Source: Jaapia argillacea MUCL 33604
Taxonomy: Eukaryota > Basidiomycota > Agaricomycetes > Jaapiales > Jaapiaceae
DNA length: 64,000 nt
Assembly (NCBI GenBank): GCA_000697665.1
Contig: KL197745.1
Span: 44,442 to 108,441 of the forward strand
Direction: 5' to 3'
Numbering within the stretch: position 1 is the stretch's first letter; the number at the start of each line of letters is the position of its first letter. A program made the translations under genes and the position numbers. The notes below the pieces were generated by a model. The model worked only from the letters and a program-made list of their open reading frames with translations. It did not search any database and had not been told where the DNA came from. Of the stretch, positions 57,184 to 64,000 are shown piece after piece.

Positions 57184-58701
57184 CTATTCCACTACGAGTG
57201 GATGACACTTCGACTTTCGTTGGGTCAAACCCAGCGCGGACCGGATCCTCTGTTGCACCCTCGTCCTGAATCGATTAGGTCCATGAGGGGTTCGCCCAAC
57301 TAAAATCCAAAACTGTTAGCATATGAACTTGAAGGTCGAAAGAAAGGGACACTGCACATTTTGAGTTCGGGGTGATGACTTCAGTCTGGGGATGGGTGCT
57401 CGCGCCAGACCGTGATGTCGATAATGAGAGTTTGTTGAACATGAAGCGCAGCCGCTCTTGGGTGCGAGTAAAGACTTGCAAAAGGTTGGAACCTAGTAAT
57501 GAATTTCGGGATGAAAAGACGTCCAGGCGCGCTGACGGGACCATAACATACGATTTCTCTTCGGGAAGCGTTGTTGCTCTGAAATTCGACGGTTTATCTC
57601 CACCAGCGAAACGAGCATGCGAAAGACGTACCTGTTTCCGAAGGCGCATCAGCAGAAGGCTGTGTGTTAGCAGCAAGCATCCGCTCGTGCTCTTCTCTCA
57701 TTTCCCGGGCCCAACCAGCCTCCTCCTCAGCTTCCAGAACTGCCTTGTGTTCCAAGAACTCTCGGGCGAGCCTAATCAAGGAAAATCGTTAACAACAGAA
57801 CCAATGGGAAGTGACGAGAGGAGGTCACTTTCGGATAGCCTTCTCCTCTTCAAAGAAACCTTGAGGGTCGGGAGGAGAAGATATCTCGGACAGGTCGTAA
57901 GTCGCATCGACGGTGACATGATCAGAAGGTTCGGCACACATGATACCCAGGACCAGGTTTCCAATCTCCTCCGGCTCAGCATCCCGATGAACTAGAGTGG
58001 GATCCGGCAGGTTGTGGGCTTCATCAGGTTTCCATGCAGACTCCACACTTCCTTCCGCCAACGGTAGCCGTTCGTTCCGCAAAACTACCCTCCTAGCTTG
58101 ATCTTCGTCCCGGAACTCCCGGTGATGCATTGCTTCGGGAAAGAACATGACACCAGTGATCTTCGCGTGTTCGAAATTTGCTGACAAGACTCGAACGTCA
58201 ACGAATAACGTCGAGTGTAAGTAGCAGTTGTCCCATGGTAGTGGCTCTCGTAACTTGATGGGTTTCCGACCGGAGGGGTGTTCAGTGGCTGGCCAAAGGG
58301 GAACGCACATAGTAGACTGGCGGACACCGTCGGTAGAGGGAAGACCTTGTGTGATAAAGTAAATCCGGCATTCCGTGTATGGGTCGTCATATAAAGGCAA
58401 GCCGTGTTTCTACCGATGAAACGTAAATCCATGCACCAAGCGAAGGGGCTATCCACCTCACCTGCTGGACAAAGCCAACATAGGCCCTGCGGGGAAGGCT
58501 GGCCGGGTTGAGTGATTCGCTCACATCTTCTCCGAAGAGTGAGTCAAGGGTTGCGGTGAGGTTGATAGAGAATGCTACAATAGAGTAGATGCGTGGGCTG
58601 TTGGTGACACGATCCCACACCTCATCCGGATGCCTGTCGTCGATGGAGATATCGGAGAATGTCTGAGCAGAAACAACCGAAACTCGGTCAGATTCAGGCA
58701 T
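57184..58701 (-). CDS. Family X copy 6, unknown function
   Basis: A full set of exons. MPESDRVSVVSAQTFSDISI starts exon 1. Exon 2 begins HGLPLYDDPYTECRIYFITQ, continues PSGRKPIKLREPLPWDNCYL and ends FFEEEKAIRK, but is shorter than in copies 3 and 5 (LPSTDGVRQ instead of LPSPSADGVRD; a reduced linker before AEPEEIGNLVLGIM). The helix exon reads AVLEAEEEAGWAREMREEHE. The last exon ends RSALGLTQRKSKCHPLVVE. No frame break was seen. It is divergent from Y2 with 476 bp between the two ATGs, repeating the X4-Y1 arrangement. Function unknown. Confidence 0.75.
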
Positions 58702-59177
58702 TGCAATTGGCAAAGGGGAATGTCGCTGATAGAGGGAAGACGGGCTATGTTATGGAGCAAAGGCAAAGCATCTTGAGATTGAAACGAGTAGAGAATAAGA
58801 GCACAACAAATCGAGAAAAGCACCGGGGCCTTGTAGGTCCATGTATTTGTCTTGAGGCCTTGTGCGATTTCGGTGGTTTGACGCCACTGATCCGCGAAAC
58901 AATCTTGTTGCTTTTCATCTGTTCCGTTCACCTGCACAAAACTCGACGTCGACTCATTGGCAATATGATTCTCTTGTTCTGCCTATCTTGTTGTTTGGGG
59001 ACTGCCGCTGTTGTCTGGGTCACGCCTTCTTCAAGAAGACACCAAGTTTCGAAGGCCTTTTTGTTCTTGATACAGTATGTCATATGATTCTATGAGGTGG
59101 TCTTAACCTCCTTTTCCCTGCTTCAAACACCGTAGAACATCCCACACCATACTTTGAGCTGCCGATCTTATCCATCC
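58702..59177. promoter_or_regulatory. Divergent promoter region X6 / Y2
   Basis: A 476-bp space. The X-side block at 58790-58812 (GAGAATAAGAGCACAACAAA) lies 89 bp from the X6 ATG. The Y side (about 58865-59110) aligns with the Y1 upstream region (GACGCCAC...GAAACAATCTTGTTGC). Confidence 0.6.
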
Positions 59178-60374
59178 ATGAACCCCTGCCCCCATCCTCT
59201 TCGCGACTCTTCACCACGTTTCAGGATGTCGCCCCTAGACTACGGCGATGTCTGTCTCACCTTTGGATCCATCAAGCTCCCCATTGTCAAGTTAATCAAT
59301 GGAAGCCGATCTACAGTGACACAAAACACTCGCCAAACACAAAGAGATCTTGAGCGCGACTTCACTCGAAACAAGCTACGTCCCAGCATCGTTGCTGAAG
59401 CCCGACCTGAGAATGCCGGGCTGGGCTGGCAACCAGCTGTGTGGTACATGGCAACTTTCGGAAACGATCCTGTTTCTTCTCTTCCGAAACTATACCAGCA
59501 TTTTCTTATGGCTGTGAATTTGCCTGACAAGGCGGATCACATCCGTACAACTCCTGAATGGCAGTGTGCTTCGCAGCAGTGGGTTTTGGCGTTGCAATAC
59601 ACACCCCCGAAACATTTCCCTGCGAGCGAACGATTTATCGAGAAAGGGAACGCCGAAGGAACCTTCAGGACCGAATATTGGGTGGAAGCCGATATGATGC
59701 GTTTGCTCGAAGATTTCAGCGAGTTGAGACGCCAGAAATGGCAGAATCTGGAGAAGCCGAAGCTAGATCGGCTGATAGCTCAATTCAATGTGAGTATTTT
59801 TTTCAATCTCAATGTCTTGTCGGGATTAACACGACGGATGCGCTATACAGAGACATATCGTTGACCAGGCAGACAAGGTCAGCAACTATCTCGATCTCCC
59901 ATAAACCCGTTATAACGCCCAAAAATATTTAGCTCGCCAATTCTGTCGGAGAATCTCCCAGCTTCCAGTCGCATGCTCTAGCCGCAAGGGGTCTTCTAGT
60001 AAGCTGATGATTGTTCTCAAGTTTCCGACGGTCCTGACGTTACAAACCAGCTTGATCAAGGCAGATACAAGCCATCTTCTGTCCGATCAAAGATGTCGAA
60101 CCTCTTGCGTGACTATCCCCTCTCCTGGCGGCAACGAAGCCGCACCAACCTCACTTCTTTGGCCAATGACAGTCGGACTTCGCTCAGCACAACACGTACA
60201 GCTCCAAAGCCGTCGACGACTCGTCACCGGCCCACACCCGTCGATGTCACCGCTGCGAAACGACCTCACGTCTGCCGCCCTTCGCAACCTAGTGTCACGG
60301 ATCATAACCCATACGCTCTGCTCGCTTCCCTCTCACCAACCCCTCCATCGTCTCCCCCGATCTTAGCTTGTTGA
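59178..60374 (+). CDS. Family Y copy 2, unknown function
   Basis: A paralogue of Y1 with the same exon plan. Exon 1 (59178-59789) is the same 612 nt and encodes DVCLTFGSIKLPIVKLINGS, VWYMATFGNDPV, LPKLYQHFLMAVNLPD and TPEWQCASQQWVLALQ. The 27-nt microexon encodes RHIVDQADK, and the third exon LANSVGESPSFQ. A final exon follows in which two frames are open. Differences from Y1 are mostly conservative in exon 1, suggesting both copies are or were under selection. Its last exon acceptor differs from Y1 by a small shift, so the C-terminus is not settled. It lies immediately upstream, on the same strand, of the intact Rieske-DUF455 gene. No known domain recognised. Confidence 0.7.
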
Positions 60375-60799
60375 ACGCGGCTCCCCTCCCTGTCGATAGC
60401 ATCATGATCGTCATCCGTTGACAATGGAGCAACTGCCCTAGTTCTCGAGTTCACTGGTACGATTCTGAAACGACCTCATGTTGGTCCTGTTTTTGCTGTT
60501 TCTCTTATTTATTCAAGCCACTCTACGTACACCCTCTACTTTTCTGTTTCCTATGCGTAATAAATATCCCCAGATGAGATCGTTATATCACCTCTGAAGC
60601 CACCTTATTGAATGCTATGTGAGTATGTGTCCTGTCTATGGACTGGCGTTAACGAGGAGTGGGAAGGAGGGTGTTGAGTAGGTGTCTTAATGCTGGGTCC
60701 TGGCGTTGGAAGCTGAGTTGGTGACTTGGACTTGATGAAATTTCGGGCAAAGAGAAATCGCCGAAGCACGACCTGAGGACTAACGCCATCTGCCTCGCA
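60375..60799. other. Spacer between Y2 and Rieske-DUF455 gene
   Basis: No gene. The part around 60530-60700 aligns with the 3' flank of Y1 (about 51000-51130), including TTTCTGTTTCC and GACTGGCGTTAACGAGGAG-like words. The right end is presumably the promoter of the Rieske-DUF455 gene. Confidence 0.5.
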
Positions 60800-62896
60800 A
60801 TGGAATTCATCGAGTACGCGCCCTCAGTCTCAATCCTGATACTTTACACCAACAAACCCACAGAATCGCACCCTACACACAGCTCCTCTCGCATACCCGC
60901 TTCCTGCTTACCCTCCGATCCCAACAAGCCAAATATCATTCTCTGATTCTCTTTCGTCTCTCATCTGGCAGCACCGACGTTGATTCCTGTAATGACACCA
61001 CCAGTACGAATCATGAAGACTCGATGAAGGGGGCGTACAGTCAGATCTACGCGATGGAGAGTTCTTGTCCCCACCTCGGCGCCGATATGTCTCATGCTGA
61101 GATTGAGGAGTGCGACGACAGTGTGATTGCTGTTTGTCCTTGGCATCGGTGAGCACATTGCAGTCAGTTTCCTTCCTTCATGTCCCTGACTTGGTTTTGC
61201 TAAAGGTATGATTTTGATCTGAAGACGGGAGAGAGCGAAACGGGACTGAGAGCGTGCACGTATACTGTGCAAGTTCGTTCAAGCGCTGGAGGAGACATAG
61301 TATATGTCGAGACGCCGAGAGGGGGAACGGGTTGGAGGCTTGTTGAGTTGAGGCCAGTTTCCGAAGGTCCGTCATATCCTCCATTCATTTACAGTTTTCG
61401 AAGTTTTGTTCAATCCAGCTTAATGTAGAGTTCGCTGACCCCCCACCACCTACGAAGGCCACTTTTTCTCCTTCGGAAGTCACGGCGACCCATACTCAAA
61501 TGGATGAGGACGAACTCATAGTCCCATTGGAGGACCCACCCAAGACGTTGATTCAATGGGCAGTTTTGATCCTCAACACACCCGATCCTTCTCTCAAAGT
61601 ACGTTTCTTTCTCTTTTCATCAATCCCGGTCGGTTTCTCCTTTCGTACCTCTGATACACCAACTCTCAGGTTGCCCGAACGCGTCACGCAGTCCACCTCT
61701 TCCGTACCGCCCAGCTCTCCTCGATTGGCCAACATGTGAAGAACGCACCCAAACCACCTGATACGCCGCCTCGACATGAATTATATGTGAAGAATACCGT
61801 TGAGTTTGGAAAGGCGAAGGTTGGCACGGACCGTGAGGAAGCTCGGGTGAATGGGAATGGAGCTGGGAAGGTGATAGGGAAGAATGGTGGTAAATCTCTA
61901 CCTCAAGGAAAGGGCACCAAAGGGAGGGTCACGATGCTGCATGCCTTAGCGAACATCGAACAATGGGCGTACGTCCCTCCCCCTCCCCATTCTACCTCCT
62001 ACTTATCAATCTCCCTCTCGACAGGATCGATCTCGCGTACGTCCTCCCATACCTCCCATTTTCGCCCACTAATCCCTACGCCCTCACGTAGCTGGGACAT
62101 AATCGCCCGATTCGGCCCTTCCCACCCAACACTTCCCCCATCTTTCTACTCCGATTTCACCAAAGTCGCTTTGGACGAAGCTAAACATTTTTCGTTATTA
62201 CGAGCGAGGTTGGAGGCTTTATCGCCTAGTACGCCGTATGGGAGTTTGCCTGTGCATGCTGGGTTGTGGGAGAGTGCGTGGGTTACGAGGGGGTCGTTGT
62301 TGAGTAGGTTTGTGTGGCTATATGCGTCCTCGATTGTGTGATGATGTTGATTGATCTGTGTGTGGGGACTTGTAGGCTGGCGATTATACATTTGGTGCAT
62401 GAAGCTAGGGGTTTGGACGTTAATCCCAAGACTATCGAGAAATTTAGGAGAGCGGGGGATAGGGAGAGTGTGGATGTGATGGATATCGTACATAGAGACG
62501 AGGTCACACACGTTTGTGCCGGCCATAGGTGGTTCGTATGGTTATGTGAACGGGAACCTTGTCAGTCCCGTCCTTCAGCATCTCCGAATCCAACCGATTG
62601 TTAACTCGATTCCAGCTGTAGAAGGAAAGGAACTATGGACGGGCAAAGGTATCGATCCCGTCAAACGGTTTAGAGAAGAAGTGAGGAGGTATTGGAGGGG
62701 CGAGGTGAAGGGTCCGTTTAATGTTGAGGATAGGGAGAAGGCGGGGTTGGGGAGGGAGTTTTACGAAGAGTTGAGGGGGGAACTTGGGGTGGGGTTGACG
62801 GAGAGGGTGGTGAGGACGAGTAGGGAAGATGGGAATGGGGAAGTGGAGGAGGTTGGTGAGAGGTTGGCTGGTGTGAAGGTTGGGTATGAAGTGTAG
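60800..62896 (+). CDS. Rieske [2Fe-2S]-DUF455 (ferritin-like) fusion protein
   Basis: The 5' end is tentative (ATG at 60800, introns before about 61020 unresolved). The Rieske exon reads QIYAMESSCPHLGADMSHAE, then VCPWH, an intron at about 61149-61205, then YDFDLKTGESETGLRACTY: both C-x-H and C-x-x-H cluster ligand pairs are present. Exons with PLEDPPKTLIQWAVLILNTP (to about 61599) and VARTRHAVHLFRTAQLSSI lead into DUF455: HALANIEQWA, a 12-nt microexon (62025-62036) completing AIDLAWD, then ARFGP, DEAKHFSLLRARLEAL, LWESAWVT, LAIIHLVHEARGLDVNPKTI and RDEVTHV. The helices contribute E, E..H, E and E..H residues expected to bind a metal pair. The stop is at 62896. DUF455 proteins have a ferritin-like fold; a Rieske-diiron pairing suggests a self-contained oxidoreductase (inference). 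It is apparently the only intact member among four relatives here. Confidence 0.82.
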
Positions 62897-63599
62897 TGTT
62901 GGTGAGTGGTGTCTATCTCGGTGGATGAAGGACGTTGTATTGATGACTCGTCGTTTGGGGCTCAGATGATGGTGAAATCCGGACATCTTTATCAACATTT
63001 TGTGAGAGTCACTTGGCGGCGCGAAGTCTGAAGTGGGCTCCGTGAATTGGAATACTGGCCCCAGCCTCTCCGATGTGAGATCGTCATAAAGTCCACGAAG
63101 GGTCTGGTAGCCCGTGCCTTTCGGCGCACTTTTGTCTGTGGTATTCTGGGTGTTACATCCCAGCTACAGTACTTACTGTGGTTTCACTGAGTCCGCTGGA
63201 GAAGGGTGCCCATGGTACTTACCGCCCATCTGTTGGTCAGAGGCTCAGAGCAGGGGGAGGAACACAACTCCGTGTGGTTTCCACGTGGCTCTCCTCGGGT
63301 TCCATGGCTTGTCGTACATTTCGAGTTCCTTTGTTCCATCCGATAATAAAAGCCCTTCAAATCATCCATGTCTATCACTTAGTGGAACTTCGACCTAACT
63401 CCATCCTCTTCTCTTCGGAGAGGTATTTATGCTCAAAAGGGCAAGTTCTCACAGTCTCTCCGTCCTAGTCGATGTACTTATCTGGGCCAACTTGAATGCT
63501 CATCTCAGTTGAGCGGAAGCACTCTCCTTGACCACACAATCCTGTCTCGATAACGTTGAGCCATCAGACCGTGGAGTCCGCTCGTTCTTCATGGAATGC
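62897..63599. other. Intergenic, no gene seen
   Basis: Short frames only (up to 96 codons). The left part is the 3' flank of the Rieske-DUF455 gene and the right part the promoter of the carboxypeptidase gene. Confidence 0.5.
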
Positions 63600-63606
63600 T
63601 ATAAAT
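63600..63606 (+). promoter_or_regulatory. TATA box of the carboxypeptidase gene
   Basis: TATAAAT lies 42-48 bp upstream of the ATG at 63648, within a sequence otherwise free of such a motif. Confidence 0.6.
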
Positions 63607-63647
63607 GAGGCTGCCATTCGTAACTTGTGGTGTGACCACCCCCGGGT

Positions 63648-64000
63648 ATGCTCCCGCAGATTTTGACCTCTTTCCTGGCCTTGACTCTCATCACCGAAGG
63701 ACAAACGCTGGATTCCCCCATACCCAATACCTGGCCTCAAAACTACTCAGGGATCCCCTCTAGCTCGTACAGTCCCGAATGGCAAGCTTGTAAGTGATAT
63801 TGTTGCATTCTACGACGATTCCTCAGGTTAATGACTATTCTGCAGACTACGAGGTAACACGGCCTTTACCCAACGTGACTTTTCCGTTATCCCGAAGTTT
63901 TGCTGGGAATATGGCCGTTAATCGTCCTGGTCACCCGAATGACACGCTATTCTTTTGGGGATTCGAGAAGGACGCAGGATCGCTAACGGCACCTGCTGGT
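63648..64000 (+). CDS. Secreted serine carboxypeptidase (S10-like), 5' part only
   Basis: ATG at 63648 opens a signal peptide (MLPQILTSFLALTLITEGQT). Exon 1 ends at 63789 with GTAAGT. The intron ends TGCAG at 63845, and exon 2 continues in phase with YEVTRPLPNVTFPLSRSFAG, then NMAVNRPGHPNDTLFFWGFE. The S-F-A-G-N....RPGHPNDTLFFW.FE pattern is the conserved start of fungal serine carboxypeptidases of the S10 family, where it precedes the oxyanion-hole NGGPG segment, here beyond the window edge. The expected role is extracellular or vacuolar C-terminal peptide trimming. The gene is cut by the window end; nothing suggests damage. Confidence 0.82.

Noticed and set aside
1-64000. CRISPR arrays, rRNA, LTR elements or virus-like elements
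   Set aside because: No regularly spaced repeats, rRNA-like conserved blocks, reverse transcriptase/integrase motifs or paired long terminal repeats were seen.

Overview
The window looks like nuclear DNA of a filamentous basidiomycete, most likely an Agaricomycete. The evidence is genes split by many short introns (about 45-70 nt, GT..AG), sometimes with exons of only 12-27 nt; protein families typical of mushroom-forming fungi (DUF6534 membrane proteins, a DUF7918 protein, F-box/LRR proteins, a TPR-CHAT protein, a Ure2p-like glutathione transferase); and a fungal P-element-like transposase. I found no rRNA, intact tRNA, CRISPR array or viral element.

Layout. 1-5.1 kb: a decayed DNA transposon (minus strand). 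5.46-6.2 kb: a head-to-head pair of SINE-like sequences forming a 735-bp palindrome. 6.3-10.6 kb: two tandem F-box/LRR paralogues, each carrying in-frame stops. 10.7-12.6 kb: a polytopic membrane protein. 14.4-23.9 kb: two DUF6534 paralogues (minus) flanking a broken F-box gene and a DUF7918 gene. 24.05-25.1 kb: a GST. 26.2-29.8 kb: a small membrane protein and a Kre9/Knh1-like single-pass surface protein. 30.2-35.5 kb: a markedly AT-rich island holding most of a large TPR-CHAT protease gene. 38.2-39.3 kb: an intact single-exon F-box gene.

39.9-62.9 kb is the most unusual part: a recurrently duplicated cluster. It has six minus-strand copies of an unrecognised six-exon family (here 'X'), two plus-strand copies of a second unrecognised family (here 'Y') divergently paired with X copies, and one apparently intact gene fusing a Rieske [2Fe-2S] domain to a DUF455 ferritin-like domain, with three broken relatives scattered among the X/Y genes. 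Two blocks (about 42.4-50.9 and 53.5-60.4 kb) share the order psi-DUF455, X, X, Y. All X copies share a conserved upstream element. The window ends inside a secreted serine carboxypeptidase gene.

How the genes might work together: I see no operon-like logic outside the X/Y/Rieske-DUF455 cluster. There, repeated co-duplication and shared divergent promoters suggest X and Y are co-regulated, but their function is unknown. Exon boundaries were read by eye from splice motifs and paralogue comparison; family names come from remembered conserved motifs, not from searches.
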